Source: Clostridia bacterium (GTDB lineage Bacteria > Bacillota > Clostridia > Christensenellales > CAG-314). Taken from it: 64,000 bases of DNA. A model generated the notes under the pieces. It made no database searches. It was given only the letters and a program-made list of their open reading frames with translations, and was not told the origin of the DNA. The DNA lies in assembly GCA_900769665.1 (NCBI GenBank), contig CAAGHL010000058.1, positions 15,577 to 79,576 on the forward strand, written 5' to 3'. The translations under genes and the position numbers were made by a program. Below, one piece after another: positions 24,748-33,165 of the stretch; positions within the stretch are counted from its first letter, which is position 1; the number at the start of each line of letters is the position of its first letter.

Positions 24748-27700
24748 ATGAACAATTTGCTCGAGCGCGCACAAAAGTTGTTGCGCGAACTTAACAACAG
24801 AACAGTAGTTGCGCAAACAGCAATTACCGACATCAAATACTTGCCGTGTGATTACAAAACGGACAACATTTTGCCCGAGTTGTCTGCTATGCAAAATTTT
24901 GGCGGAAAGTGGGGCGGTGCAAACGATACTCACGCTTGGTTTGCCTTCGACATTGACGTGCCGAGCGGCGACAATATACGGCATGAAGTGTTTGTTGACA
25001 GCGGCGTAAATGGTTGGGACTTGTCCAATCCACAATTTTTGGTGTATGTTGACGGCAAAATCGCCCAATGTTTGGACACTAATCACCGCAGTTTTGTGGT
25101 TGGCGAGGGCAATCATACGGTATATTTGTACGCTTACGCCGGATACCAAATTTCGCCGTTGTTTGCGGCGGACTTTCCGCTGGAAATCTTCGACTACAAC
25201 AATCCGCTGACACTGTCGGCAACGCTACAGGCGGTGGACATTTGCGTGAAAACGCTGGCAAACGATGTGTTTGTAATGCTAAATACTTTGTCGGCAATAA
25301 ACGTTAATACCAAACAGTATGCCGACATATTGAGGTACGTCAACACTGCGCTTAACATGGTAGACTTTGTCGATGTTAGATTAGACGACTTTGGCGAATG
25401 TTGCAAAAAAGCACATACGTATCTAAAAAACGAGTACTTTGTTAAGTATTGTAAACGCGGAAACACAAGCGTTTCCTGCATCGGGCATACGCACATCGAC
25501 GTGGCGTGGCTGTGGCCCGTGCGCCAAACTCGTGAAAAGGCGCAACGTAGTTTTGCAACGGTGCTTGCGCTGATGGATAGATACCCGAGCTACAAGTTTA
25601 TGTCGTCGCAGTGCTACTTGTACCAAGCGGTCAAGGAAGAAGCTCCCGAACTGTACGAGCGCATTAAGCAACGTGTTGCCGAAGGACGTTGGGACGTGGA
25701 AGGCGCAATGTGGTTGGAAGCCGACTGTAACTTAATAAGCGGCGAAAGCCTTGTACGGCAAATATTGTACGGCAAACGATTTATGAAACGGGAGTTTGGC
25801 GTAGACAGCAAAGTGCTGTGGTTGCCTGATGTGTTCGGATACAGCGCCGCATTGCCGCAAATACTCAAACAAAGCGGCGTGGAAACGTTTGTTACAAGCA
25901 AAATCAGTTGGAATGATACTAACGTGTTGCCATATGATATGTTCCGTTGGAAAGGGCTTGACGGTAGCGAGGTGTTTACATACTTCCTTACCGCACCTGC
26001 CGATGCCAACAACCCCAAGGATATACACACCAACTACAATGCTATTGCCAATCCCGTAGACTTTTTGCGTACGTACAACCGTATGCAACAAAAGTCGTTG
26101 ACAAATGAAGTATTGATGGACTACGGCTACGGTGACGGCGGTGGCGGACCTACAGCGCAATTTATCGAGAATATCGAGCGCATGCAGTGCGGCGCACCGA
26201 ATTTCCCTTATACTAAGTTCGAGCGTGCGTCGGATTTCTTTGCACGTATACGAAAAAAAGTGTACGATAACCCCGAATTGCCGTGTTGGACGGGCGAGTT
26301 GTATTTGGAGTATCACCGTGGAACGTACACATCCGTTGCTAAAAACAAGCGCAACAATCGCCGCGCAGAATACACATTGCAAAATCTTGAAAAATTGTTT
26401 GTGCTTGCAAATAAACTTGGCGGTGTGGAGTACCCATGCAAGTGGTTTGAAGAAATGTGGCAAATGGTGCTTACAAACCAATTTCACGACATTATCCCCG
26501 GTTCGTCCGTTACCGAAGTGTACAACGTCACCGACCGCGAATACGCCAAACTGTTTGACGAAGCAAAAGCGCATTACGACAGATGTATGTCGGCAATTTT
26601 GCCATACGTATCCAAAAATTGCGTACTAAACCTGTGCAGTATGCCGCTTGACGGATATGTAAACGACGGCGAAAAGTTTGTTTATGTCGAGGGCGCAAAG
26701 GGCAATGCAGTCAGTCCTGTTGCGGCAAAGCCTAGCAACGATTCTGTCAAAACTTCCGCATACATATTGGAAAACAAGTTTTTCCGTATTAGGTTCGATC
26801 GCAACTACGACATTGAGGAAATTTTCGACAAACGTGCCAAACGTAACGTACTTAAAGCAAAGGCGCAACTGCGTTCGTACGAGGACTACCCGAACATGTA
26901 CGACGCATGGGAATTGCGCAACTACTATGCGGAAAAGCAGTACGACCTCGAGTTTGTATCGGCAACGGATGTCGACTTCGGTGGCAAAAAAGGGAAACGC
27001 ATTGTCAAAAGAATTGGCGAATCCACTGTGACTACCGACATTTGTTTGTACGATTACGTCGACCGCATTGACTTCGATACAACGCTCGATTGGCAAACAC
27101 CGCATTTAGTACTCAAAACGCTGTTTCCGCTTGACGTCAATGCTCACACTGCAACTTGCGACGTGCAGTTTGGTAACGTTGCTCGCCCGACAACTTGCAA
27201 TAACAGTTGGGACGAAGCCAAATTCGAGTTTTGCGCGCACAAGTATGTGGATATTTCCGAAGGTAACTTCGGCGTTGCGCTACTAAACGACTGCAAGTAC
27301 GGCTACTCGGCACGTGACAACGTGTTGTCATTGACATTGGTTAAGTGCAGTACAAGCCCGTCGGACTGCGTGGACAAAGGCGTACACAAGTTTACTTACT
27401 CGTTGTATCCGCACGTCGGCGACGTACGTCACTGTGACGTGTACAAACATGCGGCAATGCTAAACAATCCGCTTGTGTTGGTTGACGGAACGGCGGAAGG
27501 CGGCAACGGCGTAAGCCTTGTTTCGTGCGACAAAGACAACGTTATTGTGGATACCGTCAAGTTTGCCGAAGACGATGATGGCGTGATAGTGCGGTTGTTT
27601 GAAAACAACAACTGTACCACTAATTGCACTTTAACATTCGGTCTGGATGTGTTGAACGCAGTAAAGTGTGACTTACTTGAAAACGGCGGTGAAACGGTTG

Positions 27701-27774
27701 CTGTGCGAGATAACAAAATCTCGCTTACCATCAAGCCGTTTGAGATAGTATCTTTGAAACTCACATTGAAATAA
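24748..27774 (+). CDS. GH38 alpha-mannosidase (copy 2, tandem paralogue)
   Basis: A 1008-residue paralogue beginning one base after the stop of copy 1. There is no convincing ribosome site (only a weak AAAGG ~15 nt upstream), so it probably relies on translational coupling. All landmarks recur: GHTHIDVAWLW, QRSFATVLALMDRYP, WLPDVFGYSAALPQ (nucleophile Asp near residue 361), NQFHDIIPGSSVTEVY, and FENNNCTTNCTL near the end. Identity is high in the barrel and lower in the N-terminal ~200 residues and in the loops after TYFLTA. That pattern suggests duplication followed by change in linkage or aglycone preference. Both copies appear to be co-expressed. Confidence 0.95.
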   Translation: MNNLLERAQKLLRELNNRTVVAQTAITDIKYLPCDYKTDNILPELSAMQNFGGKWGGANDTHAWFAFDIDVPSGDNIRHEVFVDSGVNGWDLSNPQFLVYVDGKIAQCLDTNHRSFVVGEGNHTVYLYAYAGYQISPLFAADFPLEIFDYNNPLTLSATLQAVDICVKTLANDVFVMLNTLSAINVNTKQYADILRYVNTALNMVDFVDVRLDDFGECCKKAHTYLKNEYFVKYCKRGNTSVSCIGHTHIDVAWLWPVRQTREKAQRSFATVLALMDRYPSYKFMSSQCYLYQAVKEEAPELYERIKQRVAEGRWDVEGAMWLEADCNLISGESLVRQILYGKRFMKREFGVDSKVLWLPDVFGYSAALPQILKQSGVETFVTSKISWNDTNVLPYDMFRWKGLDGSEVFTYFLTAPADANNPKDIHTNYNAIANPVDFLRTYNRMQQKSLTNEVLMDYGYGDGGGGPTAQFIENIERMQCGAPNFPYTKFERASDFFARIRKKVYDNPELPCWTGELYLEYHRGTYTSVAKNKRNNRRAEYTLQNLEKLFVLANKLGGVEYPCKWFEEMWQMVLTNQFHDIIPGSSVTEVYNVTDREYAKLFDEAKAHYDRCMSAILPYVSKNCVLNLCSMPLDGYVNDGEKFVYVEGAKGNAVSPVAAKPSNDSVKTSAYILENKFFRIRFDRNYDIEEIFDKRAKRNVLKAKAQLRSYEDYPNMYDAWELRNYYAEKQYDLEFVSATDVDFGGKKGKRIVKRIGESTVTTDICLYDYVDRIDFDTTLDWQTPHLVLKTLFPLDVNAHTATCDVQFGNVARPTTCNNSWDEAKFEFCAHKYVDISEGNFGVALLNDCKYGYSARDNVLSLTLVKCSTSPSDCVDKGVHKFTYSLYPHVGDVRHCDVYKHAAMLNNPLVLVDGTAEGGNGVSLVSCDKDNVIVDTVKFAEDDDGVIVRLFENNNCTTNCTLTFGLDVLNAVKCDLLENGGETVAVRDNKISLTIKPFEIVSLKLTLK

Positions 27775-27787
27775 TACGGAGTACATT

Positions 27788-29929
27788 ATGAAAAACAAAT
27801 CCATATTTATCCTATTGCTTGCATTGGTTTCCGTATCTTGTTTGGTAATCGGTTGTGCCGCCGCCGTGACGGAAACGTGCAACGTAAAAATACCAAAGGG
27901 CGCAGGCTACGTTGTCAACGGTGCAAAGACTGTAGAAAAAGGCAAAGATTACGTCTTTACCGTGACGGCAAACGAAGGGTACGACATTGCCTCCGTAACG
28001 GTCGGCACCGAACGATTGACTGAAACCGACGGCAAATATACCATTGCAAACGTTACCGCCGACATCGAAATTTCGGTAAGTGCGCAGCGCAAAACTTTTT
28101 CGGTGTTTTTCGTCGGCGAGGGTTACGAGGCTAGCGGCGAACCGACGGTTACATACGGAAGCAACTATGTGTTTACTCTTACTATTGCCGACGGCTACGA
28201 CAAAACCGTCATGCCCGTGGTAAAAGCCGACAACGACACGCTTGTTGGCGAAAAGGACGGAAACGTTTATGTTTACACAATACAAAACGTTACGTCCGAC
28301 GTGACTGTTACCGTATCCAATTTGGTCAAACTTCCGGGGCAACTTGTCGTGCCGAACGAAGTGTTCAATCTCGAAATTGCCAAGCTTACCGCCGAACAAC
28401 GCAATCAAGGCTACTACTTGCAAGGCGTTTCGGGCAGTTACAACGGAGTAGAGTGCGACGTCAACGTGGATTTGTCCTCGGTGGTGTGGAATACGGCAGG
28501 TTCGTATACAATCACCTATTCGCTGGAAGGTCACTCCGATGTGACAAAGGTTGCAACGCTCAAATTGTTCGGAACGTTTGTCGTGTCGGATATTGCCATC
28601 GATTTGTCGGACGTTACAACTGCCGTATCTTGTTTGGACGGGTACCAGTATGTTGACCGTGACTTGTATATAGTGAACGGTGAAACGCAAACTTTGCTTA
28701 CGCCAAAGCAATTTGTTGCCGAACAAATCGTTGTCGACGGCAAAAAGGTTTATCGCAGTCACTTTTCGACGGACTATCTGCTTTCGCTCAAGTCGGGCAG
28801 TTACAACTTCCGTTTGGTTGATTACGTTACGTGCAACATCGGCGAGTTTACCGTTACGCTTACCGATGACGCTGAACCTGCGTATGACTTCGACGCCGAC
28901 GATATGTATGCCTACGTGGTTGGCGACAGTTTTGATTTTGTCAAAGCAACGCGGCACGCCAACAGTGCGCAACCCATTGTCGTCAAGTACTTTTTGATCG
29001 ACGAAAACGGCGTGGAAACCGATTGTACCGATGGTTACGATTTGCCGAACAAGGCGGGAGGGTACACTTGGACAGTCAAGTACTTCCGTAGCGAAAACGA
29101 ACTTACGGAATACACAAAGTCGGTCAAATACCTACTTGTAGACAACTACGGTTGGTCGGGAGCTACCGTGTCGGCGTCAAAAGACGGCAATATCGTGCTT
29201 AGCACCGTGGACGGCGACCCGAACCAATACACCGACAAAAACGCCGCTATTTCGGCGGAATACATCCGCAAAAACAACACCGTAAACGGCAACTACATGG
29301 TGGTCACGTTCAAGGTGACGGATTACACTTCGTCGGGTAAATTCGACGCAGGCATTTGGAGTTTGAAGGGTGCCAACAACGACTACATGGGCATTACGCT
29401 CAACAAGGTAGGCGACACTCATAAGGTTTTGCGTATGCTTTCGGGCGGTTCGGTCGACTTTATCATCCGCGACTTTACGGGCTCGCTGGAGATTGTCGGC
29501 ATTGAATTTGTCACAATTGCCGACGGCTTCGGCAATCAAAAGACTAATGCAGGCTACGTCAACACGACGACAGGCGACAACGGACTGGTTACTTCCGCAA
29601 ATGTGCAATGGACGTCTAACAGCGACAACAACAAGTTTAGCATTACGCAAGCCTACTTAGACAAACTTGTTGCGGCGGGTTACACGCAATTTTCGATGGA
29701 TTTGTCCGCAACGCAAACCAATATATACGTCATTTGCACATATAAAAACGGCAATGCGACAAAGGATGTTGCTAAAAACTATACCGGCGGCAATGTAAAC
29801 TTTGCGTTGACCACTGTGGACGGAACCTTGTCGGAGATAGGCATTGTGATTGTCAATACGCACGACAATACCGTATTTCAGGATTTCAGCGGAACGCTGG
29901 AGTTGACAAATATTACCTACACAAAGTGA
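27788..29929 (+). CDS. Surface lipoprotein with GEGY-type repeats and an AGYT module
   Basis: A 713-residue lipoprotein 13 nt after the second mannosidase (GGAG site). The lipobox is LVIGC. Two ~75-residue beta repeats follow (about residues 33-100 and 103-178), each built as V-x-x-G-x-GY, YVFT[VL]T, and GKYTI-x-NVT-type closures. An Ig-like middle part comes next. The C-terminus carries a ~100-residue module with LDKLVAAGYTQFSMDLSA and ending LELTNITYTK, also found several times in the 44915 protein. No catalytic motif was found. It probably binds glycan or cell-wall material for the co-transcribed mannosidases. Confidence 0.8.
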   Translation: MKNKSIFILLLALVSVSCLVIGCAAAVTETCNVKIPKGAGYVVNGAKTVEKGKDYVFTVTANEGYDIASVTVGTERLTETDGKYTIANVTADIEISVSAQRKTFSVFFVGEGYEASGEPTVTYGSNYVFTLTIADGYDKTVMPVVKADNDTLVGEKDGNVYVYTIQNVTSDVTVTVSNLVKLPGQLVVPNEVFNLEIAKLTAEQRNQGYYLQGVSGSYNGVECDVNVDLSSVVWNTAGSYTITYSLEGHSDVTKVATLKLFGTFVVSDIAIDLSDVTTAVSCLDGYQYVDRDLYIVNGETQTLLTPKQFVAEQIVVDGKKVYRSHFSTDYLLSLKSGSYNFRLVDYVTCNIGEFTVTLTDDAEPAYDFDADDMYAYVVGDSFDFVKATRHANSAQPIVVKYFLIDENGVETDCTDGYDLPNKAGGYTWTVKYFRSENELTEYTKSVKYLLVDNYGWSGATVSASKDGNIVLSTVDGDPNQYTDKNAAISAEYIRKNNTVNGNYMVVTFKVTDYTSSGKFDAGIWSLKGANNDYMGITLNKVGDTHKVLRMLSGGSVDFIIRDFTGSLEIVGIEFVTIADGFGNQKTNAGYVNTTTGDNGLVTSANVQWTSNSDNNKFSITQAYLDKLVAAGYTQFSMDLSATQTNIYVICTYKNGNATKDVAKNYTGGNVNFALTTVDGTLSEIGIVIVNTHDNTVFQDFSGTLELTNITYTK

Positions 29930-29931
29930 CA

Positions 29932-29966
29932 AAAAAACAGGCGGTCTTGCGACTGCCTGTTTGTGA
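29932..29966 (+). terminator. Terminator of the mannosidase operon
   Basis: AAACAGGCGGTC (29935-29946) pairs with GACTGCCTGTTT (29951-29962) with one G-U pair and a 4-nt loop, then Ts. A-run and T-run flank it. Confidence 0.85.
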
Positions 29967-30137
29967 TATTTTTATCATGTGTAAACCATGTGTTTGTCGT
30001 CAAATTTTGCGTACGTATTGCGATTTTTGCGATAAAAACAATTGATTTCGACAACATTTAATATGCAAAAGCAATGCCGAATAACGCTTTGAAAATGCAA
30101 TTTGCAGCGAAAAAGATATGTTTCTGACAACGCTTTC

Positions 30138-30869
30138 TCAGTCGATTTGCGACATAAAATCCCACACAAATTCCGTTTGCGGATTGCGGAGTAGCTCGTG
30201 CGGAGTGCCGATTTGTTCCACCTTGCGATCGTGCATTATGGCAATACGGTCGGCAATGCGTACCGCTTCGCGCAAGTTATGCGTTGCGTATATAAAGGTT
30301 ACATTGGTTTGAGCATGCAGTCGTTGCAGTAGAGACAATATGCCTTCGTGGTACATCGGGTCCAGCGCCGACAACGGCTCGTCAAACAAGCAAATCGACG
30401 GGTGTTTTGCAAGGGCGCGCGCAATGGCAACACGCTGTTGTTGTCCGCCCGACAGGTCGGCGGGTAAACGGGTAAGCAACATCTGTAAACCGAATTGTTC
30501 GGCAAGCTCGCTGACTCTCTTGCGAATTTCGTTGCGTGGATACTTGTTTGCAAAAAGCGGCATGGCAATGTTTTCGTACACCGTTTTGTGCGGAAACAGC
30601 GCATAATTTTGGCTGACGTAGGAAATATCCTTGTCGCGTTGATCAAGCTCCGCTCCGTCGATGCCGTCAAAAAGTACGCTCCCGAAGTCGTAACTTTCTA
30701 CTCCGGCAATTACTCGTAGCAACGATGTTTTGCCGCAGCCGGATTCGCCTAGCAGTACCAAAAACTCGCCGTCGTTTACCGTCAGCGAACAATCGTACAA
30801 TGCGACCGTGGTGTTCTTTTTGCGGTCGGTGTAACTCTTTTGCAGTTTTACGATTTCAATTTTGCTCAT
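30138..30869 (-). CDS. ABC transporter ATP-binding protein
   Basis: The start is set at ATG 30869 (MSKIEIVKLQKSY), giving 243 residues; the longer upstream reading has no family similarity. Motifs: Walker A GESGCGKTS, Q-loop SQNYALFP, signature LSGGQQQRVAIARAL, Walker B ICLFDEPLSALDP, H-loop THNLREAVRIADRI. It resembles sugar- or polyamine-type importers but stops right after the ATPase core (PHELLRNPQTEFVWDFM), so it has no TOBE domain. It is divergent from the membrane/transport cluster starting at 30905. That cluster's permeases lack an ATPase of their own, so this is one candidate partner. The promoter places the RNA start at or next to the ATG. Confidence 0.88.
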   Translation of the reverse strand: MSKIEIVKLQKSYTDRKKNTTVALYDCSLTVNDGEFLVLLGESGCGKTSLLRVIAGVESYDFGSVLFDGIDGAELDQRDKDISYVSQNYALFPHKTVYENIAMPLFANKYPRNEIRKRVSELAEQFGLQMLLTRLPADLSGGQQQRVAIARALAKHPSICLFDEPLSALDPMYHEGILSLLQRLHAQTNVTFIYATHNLREAVRIADRIAIMHDRKVEQIGTPHELLRNPQTEFVWDFMSQID

Positions 30870-30875
30870 GCGCAC

Positions 30876-30904
30876 AGTGTAGCAAAAAAATACAAAAAGG
30901 TCAA
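30876..30904 (-). promoter_or_regulatory. Promoter of the minus-strand ABC ATPase gene
   Basis: On the minus strand: -35 TTGACC (30899-30904), 17-nt spacer, extended -10 TGCTACACT with TACACT at 30876-30881. The predicted start site falls at about 30869, the ATG itself, and no ribosome site precedes the ATG. Confidence 0.6.
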
Positions 30905-31378
30905 ATGGAAAAATTGAAACAAAAAAAGGAATATGTAGCAAAGACACAAAAAACGGCTAAGACGGTAGCGTTGCTTGCCGCCGTCATCGGTGTTGCGGTG
31001 TGCGTGGCGTTGTTTGTTGCGCATGCGCGTTTTGCCGTGTGGGACAAAATTGTTGTGTGCGTGTTTTCTTTGCTTTCGGTGGCGGTTTGCGTTACGGGGT
31101 GGGGTGTAAGCGTGTATTACGGAAATTACGCAAAGTATCTTGACAAGCTTTCGACTAACATTGTTACGGAAAAACTCACCTTTGCGCAAACAGGGGACAG
31201 CGTGGTCAAGTATGGTATGCGATTCAGTACATTCAAGTTTGTCGCAGACAAGGGAAATACGCTGTTACTGTATGCGTTGGATACCGACAACTTTGTTCCG
31301 AAAGTGGACAAATCATACATGGTAATGCACTCCGGTGACTTTATTGCGGATATTTGTGAGGTGACGGACGATGAGTAA
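30905..31378 (+). CDS. Small membrane protein, two transmembrane segments
   Basis: ATG 30905 with AAAGGT just upstream; 157 residues. A Lys-rich N-terminus (MEKLKQKKEYVAKTQK) precedes TM1 (about 20-42) and TM2 (about 50-70). The ~85-residue C-terminal part (SVVKYGMRFSTFKFVADKGN...KSYMVMHSGDFIADI) looks like a small beta domain. No family was recognised. It overlaps the next gene by 8 nt, so the two products are likely made together. Confidence 0.7.
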   Translation: MEKLKQKKEYVAKTQKTAKTVALLAAVIGVAVCVALFVAHARFAVWDKIVVCVFSLLSVAVCVTGWGVSVYYGNYAKYLDKLSTNIVTEKLTFAQTGDSVVKYGMRFSTFKFVADKGNTLLLYALDTDNFVPKVDKSYMVMHSGDFIADICEVTDDE

Positions 31379-31988
31379 CGTTACCAAACAAGCAATCAAG
31401 CAAAGTTTTGCCGATTATTGGTGGATATACCTCGTGGTGGCAGTGTTGTTGTGTTCGGCATGGCTGTATGCCTTTTATTTGAAAGATAAAATCCGCGACA
31501 ACGAGCGTTTGCAGATTTTTGTGGCAGGCGAAATCTCCGATCGAGATTTGGAACGCCGCGCCGAGGAATATTTTGCAAAGGACGGCATATTAGATGTAAA
31601 TTTGTATGTGTTGTCGCCCGATTTTAAGGGATTCGATGCGGGGTTTTCGGCACAAGGTTTCCTCAACAGCGACTTGTTGATACTGCCGCAAAGCCTTGTG
31701 GAAAAGTATGCCGCATATGCTCTTGCTTTAGATGGTATCGTAACATTACCCGATGATGTCGAAACTTATTCTATCGACGGCAAAATTTATGCCGTAAAAG
31801 TTGGCAGGGTAAATCCCGAGGGATACACGCCGCTGTATGGGTTCGGTTGGATTGACGAAAGAGACGAAGATATGTACGTGCTTTTGTCGCCCAAGTCGCA
31901 AAACATCGGCAAACTTAACCCCGACGGCAACGCTAACGACAAGCACGCATTGCAATTGTTGCAAATGTTGCTAAATAACGCAATATAG
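31371..31988 (+). CDS. Single-pass membrane protein of unknown function
   Basis: A 205-residue protein with GAGGTGA upstream, overlapping the previous stop. One TM (about residues 17-37, WWIYLVVAVLLCSAWLYAFY) is followed by an outside domain with RLQIFVAGEISDRDLERRAEEYF and LLILPQSLVEKYAAYALALDGI. The layout (a short query strand, then LLILPQSL) is reminiscent of part of a periplasmic-binding fold, but that is weak. It may be a transporter accessory. Confidence 0.65.
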   Translation: MSNVTKQAIKQSFADYWWIYLVVAVLLCSAWLYAFYLKDKIRDNERLQIFVAGEISDRDLERRAEEYFAKDGILDVNLYVLSPDFKGFDAGFSAQGFLNSDLLILPQSLVEKYAAYALALDGIVTLPDDVETYSIDGKIYAVKVGRVNPEGYTPLYGFGWIDERDEDMYVLLSPKSQNIGKLNPDGNANDKHALQLLQMLLNNAI

Positions 31989-32099
31989 AACATTTTTGTC
32001 ATACTTTCTGCTGTTGAAATATACAATAATGCTTGTTAAAGCGTGCTTTCGGTACGATAGATGTTGTGCGTTGACATTGAAATATCGTTAATTTGAAAA

Positions 32100-32957
32100 A
32101 TGGGAAAACTACTTTACAAACTGAAAAAACAACAATCGGAATGCACCGAACAAAATTTGCCGCACAATCGTTGGCAAGTGTTTTGTGATGTATTGAAGCG
32201 TCGTTGGCGTTTTTTGCTTGCGACAAGTCTGCTGACGTCGATATTCTGTTTGCCCTACTTTGCGTGGAATTGGATTGTCAACCAAGCTATACGCCAACTT
32301 ACGCTAAATGCCGAGGTTGTTGACTTTGTCAGACTGCTTGCCTACGTCAATACAAAGGGCGTTGTAAATATTGCGCTGTTTGCTTTGTGCGGAGTCGGTA
32401 TTAGCGGCGGCGTGTACGTTGTGCAACGTTTGGTATGGGGCGAAGTGGTGTTTGTCGGCGACTTTTGGCAAGGCGTCAAGGATAAACCATGGAAAAACGC
32501 CGTTATATTTGCTTTACTTGGCGTTGCAGTGTGGTGCGTCGAGTTTGTTTTTGTATACGTGCCGTCGGTGGAGATGTCCGCATTTCAGCGCATGCTTATG
32601 TATGGTTTCAGTGTGTTGCTTGTTGCGTATGTTGCGGCGGTGTGCGTGTTTTTTGCCGTGCAAAACGCCGTGTACAATGTCGGTTTTTTCGCTTGTTTCA
32701 AAAACAGTTTTGTTCTTGCGCTAAAAGGACTTTTGCCCGTCGTCGGCTTTGTCGCAGTGGCGGTTTTGCCGCAAACAGTGCCGTTTTTCTTCTACAACAC
32801 GGTGGTAGACGTTGTCGGTTATGCGGTTGTTGCGTTGTTTGGCGTAGGTTACGCAACGCTTGTGTTGACGCTTGTCGCCGACTACGTTTTGGACAAGGAA
32901 ATAAACAGTGTAAACTACCCTCAAATTGTGGACAAAGGCATAGTGCGCAACAAGTAG
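32100..32957 (+). CDS. Integral membrane protein, YesL/DUF624-like
   Basis: A 285-residue protein with about five or six TM segments. The section GVGISGGVYVVQRLVWGEVVFVGDFWQGVKD resembles the YesL/DUF624 family, in which a conserved 'V.RKL.RGE...V..DF...FK' stretch follows the second TM. DUF624 genes typically sit next to carbohydrate SBP/permease genes, as here (SBP starts at 33166). No ribosome site is visible and a stop codon lies just before the ATG, so this start is the only choice in frame. Its biochemical role is unknown for the family. Confidence 0.7.
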   Translation: MGKLLYKLKKQQSECTEQNLPHNRWQVFCDVLKRRWRFLLATSLLTSIFCLPYFAWNWIVNQAIRQLTLNAEVVDFVRLLAYVNTKGVVNIALFALCGVGISGGVYVVQRLVWGEVVFVGDFWQGVKDKPWKNAVIFALLGVAVWCVEFVFVYVPSVEMSAFQRMLMYGFSVLLVAYVAAVCVFFAVQNAVYNVGFFACFKNSFVLALKGLLPVVGFVAVAVLPQTVPFFFYNTVVDVVGYAVVALFGVGYATLVLTLVADYVLDKEINSVNYPQIVDKGIVRNK

Positions 32958-33009
32958 TTTGGGCAAGGTGCTTATGCAACATTTACACTGTTTTTTGCCA
33001 CATTTATGT

Positions 33010-33038
33010 TTAAGCATACTTTTGTCGTATGCTACAAT
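33010..33038 (+). promoter_or_regulatory. Extended -10 promoter and palindrome before the SBP gene
   Basis: TGCTACAAT (33030-33038) is an extended -10. It overlaps a perfect palindrome, AGCATAC-N7-GTATGCT (33013-33033), that could be an operator. The -35 is poor. A further small hairpin, CGTCCC-GTA-GGGACG, lies at 33082-33096 in the leader. Confidence 0.5.
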
Positions 33039-33165
33039 GGTAAACGTCGAAGGATAGTGGTTTTTGACAAAATTCGACAAACGTCCCGTAGGGACGAGGT
33101 TACAAAAGTAAGCAATTACTTGACTACGCAACAGTGGCGTAGGCTACAAAAAAGGAGCAAACGGT

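Noticed and set aside
30870..30947. Longer start for the minus-strand ABC ATPase
   Set aside because: The extra 26 residues (a hydrophobic, Phe-rich stretch) are not part of the family and cover the promoter.
33061..33096. TTGACA at 33064 as a promoter for the SBP gene
   Set aside because: No acceptable -10 at 16-18 nt; the extended -10 at 33030 fits better.
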